In this document: piece after piece, positions 1-7,516 of the stretch | How the letters are laid out: each line of letters begins with the position of its first letter | Position numbering within the stretch: the first letter of the stretch is position 1 | Origin: Leptolyngbya sp. BL0902 | GTDB taxonomy: Bacteria > Cyanobacteriota > Cyanobacteriia > Phormidesmidales > Phormidesmidaceae | Direction: 5' to 3' | NCBI RefSeq assembly: GCF_016403105.1 | Contig: NZ_CP046155.1 | Span: 1,240,001 to 1,304,000, forward strand | Length of the DNA: 64,000 bases | Position numbers and translations under genes: made by a program | Notes under the pieces: model-generated | What the model was told of the DNA's origin: nothing | Database searches by the model: none | Seen by the model: only the letters and a program-made list of their open reading frames with translations

Positions 1-273
1 AAGATGAACTTCCCCCAAGACATGATCTTCGAGCAAGATCCCGTCCAGATCCTGGATGCGCTGCTGCCCTTGTACCTCAACAACCAGATTCTGCGGGCTC
101 TCCAGGAATCTGCGGCTAGTGAACTTGCGGCCCGTATGACGGCTATGAATAACGCTAGCGACAACGCCAAGGAATTGGCCAAGTCCCTCAACCTGACCTA
201 CAACAAAGCTCGTCAGGCAGCAATTACCCAAGAAATTCTTGAGGTAGTCTCTGGGGCCAATGCCTTGGGTTAA
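1..273 (+). CDS. atpC: ATP synthase F1 gamma subunit, C-terminal end (partial)
   Basis: This is the last 90 codons of a gene entering from the left edge, open from base 1 to the TAA at 271-273. The protein carries the C-terminal helix signature of F1 gamma, including [18 protein letters not shown] and a closing [11 protein letters not shown] segment. That helix forms half of the coiled coil rotating inside the alpha3beta3 head of the thylakoid ATP synthase. The rest of the atp operon would lie upstream, outside the window. A strong terminator follows about 60 bases later, so atpC appears to be the last gene of its transcript. Confidence 0.95.
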   Translation, partial: KMNFPQDMIFEQDPVQILDALLPLYLNNQILRALQESAASELAARMTAMNNASDNAKELAKSLNLTYNKARQAAITQEILEVVSGANALG

Positions 274-334
274 CCAATTGAAAGTTAGGTGCTTATCAAA
301 CGCCTAGCTTTTCATCAGAAACTTCAATTTAACA

Positions 335-372
335 GGGGAACTAGATCTTTTCTGGTTCCCTTTTATTTTTTC
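335..372 (+). terminator. Rho-independent terminator after atpC
   Basis: An inverted repeat GGGAAC (336-341) / GTTCCC (355-360) is followed directly by a T-rich run (361-372). It sits 62 bases after the atpC stop, in the right orientation to end that transcript. The rest of the gap up to the IS element at 518 holds only a short palindrome (AATTCAA-T-TTGAATT, 443-457) and no gene I can support. Confidence 0.85.
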
Positions 373-590
373 TCCACAGCTATTGCTGTATAAGTCATAC
401 CAATACAAAATGAAGCTGATTATAATTTAGGCTGTCTTCTGGAATTCAATTTGAATTGGCGTTGTTTTGAACAGGATGCAGGCGGAGGCAGTGGGCGAAA
501 ATCTCTGGCAAAAGCGGTATAGTTGATTGACTTTAGACTGGGACGTTTTTAAGCTATTTATAAGCGGAGTGATGGTTGAACGAAGAAACG

Positions 591-899
591 ATGCCTTACA
601 GTCTGGATTTAAGGAAGCGCGTGATCGACTTTGTAGAAGGAGGTGGCAGCATCTCGAAGGCGGCGAAAACCTATCAAGTCGGTCGTGCGACAATCTATCG
701 CTGGTTAAATCGAGTCGACTTGGCCCCGACCAAGGTAACCCGACGCCAACGTAAACTCGATTGGGACGCTCTTCGCAAAGATGTGGAGCAGAATCCAGAA
801 GCCACGTTGAAGGAACGGGCTCAGAAATTTGGGGTGAGCATTAGTGCGCTCTCTAAGGTCTTCAAGAAAATGAAAATCACCCGAAAAAAAAAGAACTAA
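591..899 (+). CDS. IS630 transposase, N-terminal frame (OrfA)
   Basis: A product of about 102 residues begins MPYSLDLRKRV, the usual start of this transposase type; an in-frame ATG 15 bases upstream (576) is less likely. It holds a helix-turn-helix DNA-binding domain (SISKAAKTYQVGRATIYRWL) and a second HTH-like segment (ERAQKFGVSISALSKVFKKM). The frame ends just after a run of nine A (884-892). The downstream frame lies in -1 and continues the family sequence without loss if read from about 893 (KELRYRERNAEER). This fits programmed -1 slippage on the A run, common in IS630 elements, rather than a damaged gene. Confidence 0.85.
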   Translation: MPYSLDLRKRVIDFVEGGGSISKAAKTYQVGRATIYRWLNRVDLAPTKVTRRQRKLDWDALRKDVEQNPEATLKERAQKFGVSISALSKVFKKMKITRKKKN

Positions 900-928
900 G
901 GTATCGAGAGCGAAATGCAGAAGAACGC

Positions 929-1438
929 ATGAAATACTATCGAACCCTGAGAGCATTGATTCAGGTGTATGGCGTCAAAAGCCTGGTCTATATTGATGAG
1001 TGTGGGTTTGAGGAAGGCGTGGCTTGTCTGTACGCTTGGTCGAAACGGGGAAAGAAAATCTATGGAGAGCGCCAGGGCAAGCGAGGGAAGAAGGAGAATC
1101 TGATTGCGGCCCGGAGGAAAGGCAGAAAAGACTTGATTGCCCCAATGTTGTTTACCGGAAGCTTAGATGCTGAAGGATTTGAGGGATGGTTTAGTCTGTT
1201 TTTGTTGACGAACGTCACGACCCCCTCAGTTTTTATTCTAGATAATGCTCCCATCCATCGAAAGACGAAGATTAAAGAACTAGCAGAAGAGGCGGGGCAT
1301 CAGATTTTATTTTTACCGAAGTACTCTCCCGACCTAAATGATATCGAGCATGACTTTAGTGCCTTAAAGAGAGCCAGAATGTATGCGAAACCCGGCACTT
1401 CTCTGGATGACATTATTCGAGACTATTGTGCTTCCTGA
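929..1438 (+). CDS. IS630 transposase, catalytic frame (OrfB)
   Basis: This is the DDE catalytic half of the transposase. The first acidic residue is in VYIDECGFE, the second in FILDNAPIH and the third in SPDLNDIEHDF, so the catalytic triad appears complete. The family normally has NPIE where this copy has NDIE. The ATG at 929 is an internal methionine. Homology continues upstream in the same frame to about 893, so the natural product is probably the OrfA-OrfB fusion made by -1 frameshifting on the A9 run. The stop lies within 30 bases of the right inverted repeat. Confidence 0.85.
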   Translation: MKYYRTLRALIQVYGVKSLVYIDECGFEEGVACLYAWSKRGKKIYGERQGKRGKKENLIAARRKGRKDLIAPMLFTGSLDAEGFEGWFSLFLLTNVTTPSVFILDNAPIHRKTKIKELAEEAGHQILFLPKYSPDLNDIEHDFSALKRARMYAKPGTSLDDIIRDYCAS

Positions 1439-1495
1439 TGTCTCATTACTAATTCCATCAACTATATCTTGCTTGCGGACAACCTAGGGACGTAG

Positions 1496-1948
1496 TTAGC
1501 GCCTATGTTTGGTTAAAAAGCGATCTAGCTGATTGGCAAAGGCTCCAGTCACTCGCTGGTTGAAGGGAGCAGGCCCACCTGTATCAACCCCAGCGCTGCG
1601 TAGTTCATTCAGAAAGTTTCGCATCGATAGCCGTTCTCGAATATTGCCCTTGTCATAAAACTCACCCCTAGGATTGAGGGCGTAGGCTCCTTTGTCAATC
1701 GCTTCTGCGGCGAGGGGAATATCAGCGGTAATTACTAAATCTCCGGCTTCTAGGTGTTTCACAATGTAGTTATCGGCGATGTCTAGACCGGAGCGTACCT
1801 GCACAAATTCAATGTAGGGAGAACCTGGAATTTGTAGCTCCTGATTGGCCACTAGCGTCGTCTTGATTTCAACCCGTTTCGCGGCTCGAAATAGGATTTC
1901 CTTAATTACGTTAGGACAAGCATCCGCATCTACCCAAATTTGCATCAT
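1496..1948 (-). CDS. UPF0178 (YaiI/YqxD, DUF188) family protein
   Basis: The 150-residue product opens with [18 protein letters not shown], the diagnostic start of the YaiI/YqxD family. A later acidic cluster ([19 protein letters not shown]) is also typical, as is the length. The family has a PIN-like fold and is suspected to be a nuclease, but its substrate is not established. The encoded N-terminus has two consecutive methionines, and the second may be the true start. The gene stands alone beside the IS element with no visible partner. Confidence 0.9.
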   Translation of the reverse strand: MMQIWVDADACPNVIKEILFRAAKRVEIKTTLVANQELQIPGSPYIEFVQVRSGLDIADNYIVKHLEAGDLVITADIPLAAEAIDKGAYALNPRGEFYDKGNIRERLSMRNFLNELRSAGVDTGGPAPFNQRVTGAFANQLDRFLTKHRR

Positions 1949-2566
1949 CTATTTACCGATGGGTGCCCGTTGAACGAGCTGAACTAAACTCTGGACATTG
2001 CTCTGCTTCAGCGCATCGAGCAGGAAAGGGGCATCATTCAGGAAGCGCTAGGGGTGTCCCACCATGGCATACTCTGGCGGCGCAGCTAACCAGGCTCAAC
2101 GGGCCACAATACAGGCCGAAACGATGGGGGCTTGCAATAGCACAACCCCAAAGCCAGTCATCATACCCCCTAGCCAGCGATCTCGGCCCTTGCTCCATGG
2201 CGTCTTCCCTGGGGCTCTCTCAGTCTAGCGGTCGCGGGGTAGCGAGGGAAAACATGTTGTTTGTACAGGCTGAATGGGGCCTGGGCGTGGTGGCGAAAAT
2301 CCTGACTATGCTTACTAGGTCTCAGCCTCGTCATCCTGATGGATCGCGCCCTAACCCTAGGCCATGGGGTTAGAAACGTTAGCAGAGTCTTGAGAAATTC
2401 ACGTTTTTTGAACATTGATTGTCTGCATCGCGGGGGCTCTGGCACCATAGGAAGCAGCTTTGGTGTGAGTTGTGTACGGTTTCCGTTGGCGGGCTTCTCC
2501 GTCCAACCTCGTCACAGGTCTTGTTTTCAGTTCCTTTTTTTCGAGTCAACTGTGGTAGATAAATCT
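1949..2566. other. 618-bp stretch without a convincing gene
   Basis: Open frames here give low-complexity, compositionally implausible proteins on both strands. One short piece, about 1988-2089 on the plus strand, reads like real protein (LDIALLQRIEQERGIIQEAL) but begins directly after a stop and has no start codon, so it may be the remnant of a decayed gene. The remainder probably holds the promoter of the META lipoprotein gene, though I cannot assign boxes with confidence. Confidence 0.4.
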
Positions 2567-3694
2567 ATGAATGCCTTTCGTACCGCCGCTTTTTTAACCG
2601 CTTCCGTCGCCTGGATGGGGACAGCCTGTATGGTGCCCGTCAGCCTGGATGATCAAGACAACCTCGTCGGCACGGTCTGGGAGCTTCAGCAAATCCAGAT
2701 GAACGACGACACCCGGTTTACGCCCAGCTCGCCCCAAAACTACACCGTGGAATTCACTGAGCGCGGGGACGTATTTGTTCAGGCCGACTGCAACCGCGCC
2801 GCCGGAGCCTTCAACTTAGTGGATGGCCGCATTACCATTACCCTTGGCCCCACCACCCTAGCCGCCTGCCCCGAAGGCTCCATCGACACCCGCTTCCTGC
2901 AAAGCCTGCGCGATGCCAATATGCTCTTCTTCCAGGGCGACGACATGTTCATTGACCTCGCCTACGGCAGTGGCACCATGCAGTTTTCCCCCGCTTCAAC
3001 GGTATCCCTCACGGGCCGCGTCTGGGAACTCCAGGACATTCAGTTCAACGACGGCAGGCTGTTGGTGGCCGAACCCACGGAAAACTACACCGTCGAGTTC
3101 ATGGACGATGGCTCCATGGCCGTGCGGGCCGACTGCAACCGAGGCCGGGGCAGCTTTAACGTGCCTGAACCCGGTCGCCTGAGTGTGGCCCCCATTGCCA
3201 CCACCATGGCCGCCTGTCCCGAAGGCTCCATCGGCGGCGACTTCACCCAAGCCCTCAGCAACGCCAACCTGTTCTTCTTCCAGGATGGTCAGCTCTTTAT
3301 TGACCTCATGTTTGACAGCGGCACCATGCGATTCCAGGAAGCAACGGCCCCCAGCTTGGTGGGTAGTGTCTGGAAGCTCCAGCAAATCCAGATGAACGAC
3401 GGTTCCCAGACCGTTCCCAGCAACCCCGAAAACTACACCATCGAATTCATGGGCGATGGCAGCGTGGTGGTGCAGGCCGACTGCAACCGGGGCCGGGGCA
3501 GCTTTGCCACCGCCGCCGACAACCGCCTCAACATCACCGGGGTAGCCACCACCCGCATGGCCTGCCCAGCGGGTTCTGCCGATGCAGATTTCCTGCGCGG
3601 GTTGGATAATGCCAACAGCTACTTCTTCCGTGATGGTCAACTGATCGTCGAACTGATGTATGACAGCGGCAGCATGATCTTCTCGGCGGATTAA
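2567..3694 (+). CDS. Lipoprotein with three tandem META (HslJ-like) domains
   Basis: I place the start at the ATG at 2567, because the protein then begins with a lipoprotein signal (AFLTASVAWMGTAC); the frame is open further upstream, but that part looks non-coding. The 375-residue product has three consecutive META domains of about 110 residues. Each starts near VWELQQIQMNDG and contains an NYTVEF...ADCNRGRGSF core and a closing ACPEGS...F-LDLMYDSGTM block. The repeats are also alike at DNA level, so they arose by internal duplication. META domains occur in outer-membrane or periplasmic proteins such as HslJ (novobiocin resistance and heat response); the function here is unknown. Confidence 0.87.
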   Translation: MNAFRTAAFLTASVAWMGTACMVPVSLDDQDNLVGTVWELQQIQMNDDTRFTPSSPQNYTVEFTERGDVFVQADCNRAAGAFNLVDGRITITLGPTTLAACPEGSIDTRFLQSLRDANMLFFQGDDMFIDLAYGSGTMQFSPASTVSLTGRVWELQDIQFNDGRLLVAEPTENYTVEFMDDGSMAVRADCNRGRGSFNVPEPGRLSVAPIATTMAACPEGSIGGDFTQALSNANLFFFQDGQLFIDLMFDSGTMRFQEATAPSLVGSVWKLQQIQMNDGSQTVPSNPENYTIEFMGDGSVVVQADCNRGRGSFATAADNRLNITGVATTRMACPAGSADADFLRGLDNANSYFFRDGQLIVELMYDSGSMIFSAD

Positions 3695-3734
3695 TTCCGA
3701 AGTTGACGGCTGACCCCTGAGCCCTCACCCTAAA

Positions 3735-3757
3735 GCCCTCTCCCCACGGGAGAGGGC
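3735..3757. repeat. Perfect 10-bp inverted repeat between convergent genes
   Basis: GCCCTCTCCC (3735-3744) and GGGAGAGGGC (3748-3757) are separated by three bases. The hairpin lies between the ends of the META gene (plus strand) and glyQ (minus strand), so it could stop both transcripts, although neither side has a clean T run. A closely similar hairpin occurs at 10051-10075, which marks this as a dispersed repeat. Confidence 0.7.
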
Positions 3758-3796
3758 CTTTGAGAGGAACTGGACTAGACGCGCTCCTAGGGTTGA

Positions 3797-4681
3797 CTAA
3801 GCCGCCTCTGGGCTGGCGTTGAGCAGCGGGAACCCTAGGGCTTCTCGTTGTTCGAGGTAGAGCTGGGCTACCCGGCGGGCCAGGGCACGGACTTGGCGAA
3901 TGTAGCGGGTGCGTTCCGTTACGGAGATCACCCCCCGCGCATCCAGCAGGTTGAAGGTGTGGGAACACTTCAGGACATAGTCGTAGCTGGGCAGCACTAG
4001 GCCGCGATCCATCAGTTGCTCGGCTTCTTTTTGGTAGAGTTCAAACCGTTGGAACAGCAGGTCGGGGTCGGAGGCTTCAAAGTTGTAGGTGGAGTTTTCG
4101 ATCTCCGCCTGCATGTAGATGTCGCCGTAGGTGAGCTGGTCATTCCACTGAATTTTGGCGATGGCGTCCACCTCTTGCAGGTACATGGTGAGCCGCTCTA
4201 GGCCGTAGGTGAGCTCAATGGACACAGGCCGACAGTCAATACCACCGCACTGCTGAAAGTAGGTGAACTGGGTGATTTCCATGCCGTCGAGCCACACTTC
4301 CCAGCCCACGCCCCACGCGCCCACGGCGGCGTCTTCCCAGTTGTCCTCCACAAAGCGAATATCGTGGTCTTCGGGCTTGATGCCCAGCGCCCGCAGGGAT
4401 TCGAGGTAGGTGTCTTGAATATTGTCCGGCGAGGGCTTGATCAACACCTGGTACTGAAAATAATGCTGATAGCGGTTGGGGTTTTCGCCGTAGCGGCCAT
4501 CTGCCGGACGCCGACAGGGTTCGGCATAGGCCACGGCCCAGGGCTCTGGCCCCAGCGCCCGCAAAAAGGTGTGGGGGCTTTTGGTGCCTGCGCCCTTTTC
4601 AGTGTCATAGGGTTGCACAATTACGCAGCCCTGTTTGGCCCAAAAGTCATTCAGCGTGGCAATTACAGACTGAAAATTCAC
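3797..4681 (-). CDS. glyQ: Glycyl-tRNA synthetase alpha subunit
   Basis: GlyQ is the catalytic subunit of the bacterial alpha2beta2 glycyl-tRNA synthetase, which charges tRNA-Gly with glycine using ATP. The sequence shows the family hallmarks: [14 protein letters not shown] near the start, [20 protein letters not shown] (motif 2 area) and a [10 protein letters not shown] segment (motif 3 area). I choose the GTG at 4681 as start because the family begins at NFQSVIATL and an AGGGGAAA ribosome-binding site lies just before it. This gives 295 residues, the normal length. An ATG at 4765 is in frame but adds 28 unconserved residues. The beta subunit gene glyS is not in the window. Confidence 0.96.
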   Translation of the reverse strand: MNFQSVIATLNDFWAKQGCVIVQPYDTEKGAGTKSPHTFLRALGPEPWAVAYAEPCRRPADGRYGENPNRYQHYFQYQVLIKPSPDNIQDTYLESLRALGIKPEDHDIRFVEDNWEDAAVGAWGVGWEVWLDGMEITQFTYFQQCGGIDCRPVSIELTYGLERLTMYLQEVDAIAKIQWNDQLTYGDIYMQAEIENSTYNFEASDPDLLFQRFELYQKEAEQLMDRGLVLPSYDYVLKCSHTFNLLDARGVISVTERTRYIRQVRALARRVAQLYLEQREALGFPLLNASPEAA

Positions 4682-4816
4682 GGTATTTCCCCTATCCAAG
4701 CGGGCCAAGCCCATCACATCACAGCACCCGGTTAAGGCACTTGTCAGCTCTTTATTGTCCCCCAAAAGACGATTCCTTGAGGCGACAAGACGTTACTCAT
4801 CCCGAATTCCGGCGAC

Positions 4817-5017
4817 CTAGAAACCCAGCCAAGCAAAAAAGGTCTGGTGAGTGACCAGTTCCAGCAGCAGCAACGCCACAAAGCCCACCATGGCAAAGCG
4901 ACCGTTTAGGCGTTCGGCGTAGGTGTTCCAGCCAAAGGTGGGGCTATCGGGGGCGGTGGGGCTGTCGGCAGCGGGCTGGGAGGGAATCTCGGTGGTGGAG
5001 GTCTCGGCGGGGGGCAT
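4817..5017 (-). CDS. High-light-inducible protein (HLIP/SCP family)
   Basis: This 66-residue protein has one transmembrane helix carrying the chlorophyll-binding signature AERLNGRFAMVGF and ending in FFAWLGF. The N-terminal third is proline- and threonine-rich and would face the cytoplasm. HLIPs bind chlorophyll and carotenoid in the thylakoid membrane, protect photosystems and chlorophyll synthesis complexes under excess light, and work as dimers. The gene is monocistronic, between glyQ and an SLH-domain gene on the same strand. Confidence 0.93.
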   Translation of the reverse strand: MPPAETSTTEIPSQPAADSPTAPDSPTFGWNTYAERLNGRFAMVGFVALLLLELVTHQTFFAWLGF

Positions 5018-5065
5018 AGTCGTTGGGTATGAAGGCCAGATGCTATTGTAAACCCTCGCCTCGTT

Positions 5066-5974
5066 CTAGTAGGCGGGCTGATCGGGCAGGGAAGACTGGC
5101 CAGGGGGGAGAGGGCTTAGTTGCCCTGTGTATACCAAGGTCTGGCGCAGCATGGCTATCACTTCGGCGCGGCTGGCTTCGCGGTTGGGCTCTAGGCGCTG
5201 GGGATCGGGATGGTTCACCACCAGGTTGGCTTCTAGGGTGGTTATCAGGGCGGTTTTGGCCCAAGGGGGCACTTGGTCGGCATCGAGGTAGGCCCTCAGC
5301 ACGCGGTCGGGGCTGCTGCTAGACTTGAGATTGAGCCCGCTAGCTAGGGCCAACAACACCTGGAGTCGGGTAATTTTGTCCTCCGGGCGAAAGGTTTGGT
5401 CAGGGTAGCCCGACAAAAACCCCATTTCCACCGCATTCTGAATGGGCTGAGTGGCCCAGTGCTCTGGATCAACATCGCGGTATGAGGACGGCGGTACTGA
5501 CGGCGGAGCTAGGACAAACAGGCGACTAATCTGGGAGGCAAATTCCGCCCGCGTCATCGGATCGTTGGGCCGAAAGGTGCCATCTGGAAAGCCCTTGATC
5601 AACCGTCGCTGGGCCAAATCTTCCAAAATGGGAGCCACCCAATCGGCTTCGCCACTGTCGCTGAAGTAGGGGCGGGGCTGCTGACTAGGAGCTTCTGGCC
5701 AAACCTCCTGGGGGGGCAAGGGCTGGGGCTGCACCAGGGGCGGAATGTCGAGAGGTGGGGCAGGTTGGGTGGTCAGGGCAGACAGCACGCTGAGGGGGTT
5801 AGGCCAGCCCGGCACGGTGATTTCGCCAACGGGCGGACTCTGTTCCGCCGAAGACTGCACCGGGCCTTGACCCCGCCAAAGTCCTCCCATAATTCCAATG
5901 ACGAGGCCACCTGTGGCCATGGCCGTTATGAACTTGAGGCGAATACTTGGCTTCAAGAACGGCTGAGGTGGCAT
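5066..5974 (-). CDS. S-layer homology (SLH) domain protein
   Basis: The chosen start is the ATG at 5974, preceded at good spacing by GGGGAG; an in-frame ATG at 6058 has no such support. The 302-residue product has a short basic N-terminus, one membrane anchor (ITAMATGGLVIGIMGGLW) and a proline-rich linker. Three SLH repeats follow in the C-terminal half, for example LIKGFPDGTFRPNDPMTRAEF, GFLSGYPDQTFRPEDKITR and a weaker third copy. SLH domains bind pyruvylated cell-wall polymers or peptidoglycan, so the protein probably ties the inner membrane to the wall. It lacks the beta-barrel of the cyanobacterial SLH porins, so it is not one of those. Confidence 0.85.
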   Translation of the reverse strand: MPPQPFLKPSIRLKFITAMATGGLVIGIMGGLWRGQGPVQSSAEQSPPVGEITVPGWPNPLSVLSALTTQPAPPLDIPPLVQPQPLPPQEVWPEAPSQQPRPYFSDSGEADWVAPILEDLAQRRLIKGFPDGTFRPNDPMTRAEFASQISRLFVLAPPSVPPSSYRDVDPEHWATQPIQNAVEMGFLSGYPDQTFRPEDKITRLQVLLALASGLNLKSSSSPDRVLRAYLDADQVPPWAKTALITTLEANLVVNHPDPQRLEPNREASRAEVIAMLRQTLVYTGQLSPLPPGQSSLPDQPAY

Positions 5975-6240
5975 AGACACTCCCCACAAAGAACGCAAGC
6001 TAAGGCTAACGTAGATCGCAAGGCTTAGCGCCATCGTTTTGGCGGGGGCTTCCCCCACAAGCCCTGCTCTAGCCTAGGGCTAGCAGATCGTCATGGGCTC
6101 AACAACCGGGGCGCTTATCAACCGCCCTAGGAATCCTCATGGATATCGCGGCTCACCCGTGGCCCGTCCCCCAACGAGATCGCGTATAGTTGATAGGAGC
6201 GAAGACCCAACGTTTCAATCGTCCTAATCGTCAGAAAAGT

Positions 6241-6969
6241 ATGAATCAACGTATCGGGCAACTCGTTATGATCACCCTCGCCGCTGTGGCAGGGCTAGGA
6301 GTCATAGCCTTACCCCAGAGTATTGCCCCCCAGGCAATGGCTAGGCACCCCAATGGCTCAGCGAACGCCTCAACCCCATCTCCGGTCTATCGGCTCCAGG
6401 CTCCAACGGTGCTTCAAGGGGTCGTCGCTCCCCTCAACTCCCTGCGCCTGATGAAGCGAGCCCTGGCCAATGCCGCCGACTCCGACAGTCGCATGAGCCT
6501 GCCGCTACTAGCCATTCTCAATGAACCCCTGAAAACCACCGGACTTGGCCCCATCCAAATTGGCATGACCCTAGCCGATCTGGAGGAAGCAGGGCTGACC
6601 CCCATCGCCATTGAGGGCAGCGGTCAGGGAGTCTGTCAGTACTATCGCATTAAGGGCAATAGCGAGCCGATTGGGATCATGGCCATCGATGATCGGATTC
6701 TACGGATTGATGTGTGGCCCGGTAGCCTCATTGAGACCCGCAGCGGCGCAAAAATTGGCTCAACGGAGGCCGATTTAGTTCGCATGTATAGAGGCCAACT
6801 AGAGGCTACAGCCAACCCCGTCACCCTTGGTAAGACCATCGTGTTTACTCCCCGAACCCCCGGCGAAGACCTGTTCCGCCTCGTCTTTGAAACCGATGAT
6901 CGGGGCCGGGTCGTGCAGTATCGAGCGGGCCAGTTTCCATCCGTTAGTTGGCCAGGAGGATGCCTCTAG
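6241..6969 (+). CDS. Secreted or periplasmic protein of unknown function
   Basis: The frame is open from a TTG at 6190, but the ATG at 6241 gives a proper signal peptide (LVMITLAAVAGLGVIALP followed by an AMA cleavage site). The mature part of about 200 residues contains GLGPIQIGMTLADLEEAG, two widely spaced cysteines and a closing SWPGGC. The GxGxIxIGMTL pattern resembles small secreted bacterial proteins of undefined role. It is monocistronic between a divergent SLH gene and a convergent PsiE-like gene. I cannot assign a function. Confidence 0.75.
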   Translation: MNQRIGQLVMITLAAVAGLGVIALPQSIAPQAMARHPNGSANASTPSPVYRLQAPTVLQGVVAPLNSLRLMKRALANAADSDSRMSLPLLAILNEPLKTTGLGPIQIGMTLADLEEAGLTPIAIEGSGQGVCQYYRIKGNSEPIGIMAIDDRILRIDVWPGSLIETRSGAKIGSTEADLVRMYRGQLEATANPVTLGKTIVFTPRTPGEDLFRLVFETDDRGRVVQYRAGQFPSVSWPGGCL

Positions 6970-7031
6970 ACGACGGTGGCTCCCCTCTCAGTCTGTGGGT
7001 CAGCCCGATGGTATTTCAACCCATAATATCC

Positions 7032-7490
7032 TTAGCTCGAATTGCGGTTGGTGTGGCGCACAATCCAATAGCTGATGGCCAGGGAAAAAATGGCAATAGC
7101 CAGCCCAATCAACGTGGCACCTGACACTTTATTGAGGTCAAGAATAATAATTTTGCGCCCAACGGCGGTAAGGGCTGTGGCGATCACCAATTCCACCTGC
7201 ACCACATGGCTGCGAATGTAGCCTGTGATGTTTTCTAAGATTTCTAGGGCAATTAAAATACTGAGAAAGAAGCCAAAAATATCAATCACAGGCTGTCCTA
7301 GAAAGGCTCCAGGGCCAGTGGTAAGAATAGAACGGCCAATAACAATTCCCAAATCAATCACCATGGCAATGATCACAACGATCATGCCCAAGGACAATAT
7401 TTTGGAAATGGTGCCCTCAAACTGATGCAAACGCTTGAGAAAAATATCGTTTTTCAACTGTGCGAGAAGCTGTCTAGCCGAACGTGCCAT
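7032..7490 (-). CDS. PsiE-like membrane protein (phosphate-starvation-inducible E family)
   Basis: The 152-residue protein has four predicted membrane helices: around residues 30-50, a segment with GFFLSILIALEILENI, one with VELVIATALTAVGRKIIIL, and a C-terminal helix (LIGLAIAIFSLAISYWIV). This arrangement and the ALEILENI...HVVQVELVI core match the PsiE family. In E. coli that gene responds to phosphate starvation and cAMP-CRP, and its function is unknown. The gene lies directly downstream of narB on the same strand with a 26-base gap, so it may be co-transcribed with nitrate reductase. No Pho box was noticed. Confidence 0.8.
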   Translation of the reverse strand: MARSARQLLAQLKNDIFLKRLHQFEGTISKILSLGMIVVIIAMVIDLGIVIGRSILTTGPGAFLGQPVIDIFGFFLSILIALEILENITGYIRSHVVQVELVIATALTAVGRKIIILDLNKVSGATLIGLAIAIFSLAISYWIVRHTNRNSS

Positions 7491-7516
7491 CAGTGCAAGG
7501 GAGGGAGGAACACAGA

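Larger units (their letters stand above)
518..1466 (+). mobile_element. IS630-family insertion sequence, apparently complete
   Basis: The element is about 0.95 kb. Its ends are imperfect inverted repeats of about 27 bp (518-544 and 1440-1466, about 20 of 27 positions paired). The outermost ten bases, TATAGTTGAT, are perfect, and each end begins with TA, as expected for a Tc1/mariner-like element that duplicates a TA target. Inside are two overlapping reading frames for a DDE transposase with a helix-turn-helix N-terminal part. Nothing shows which gene, if any, was interrupted. The catalytic residues and ends look intact, so the copy may be recent or still mobile. Confidence 0.88.

Noticed and set aside
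1963-2373. 136-codon open frame on the plus strand
   Set aside because: The translation is low in hydrophobic core residues, rich in Ser/Pro/Arg/Gly, and overlaps an equally poor frame on the other strand. It is not supported as a gene.
2339-2566. Upstream extension of the META lipoprotein gene
   Set aside because: The added 76 residues look non-coding and would hide a clear lipoprotein signal that starts at 2567.
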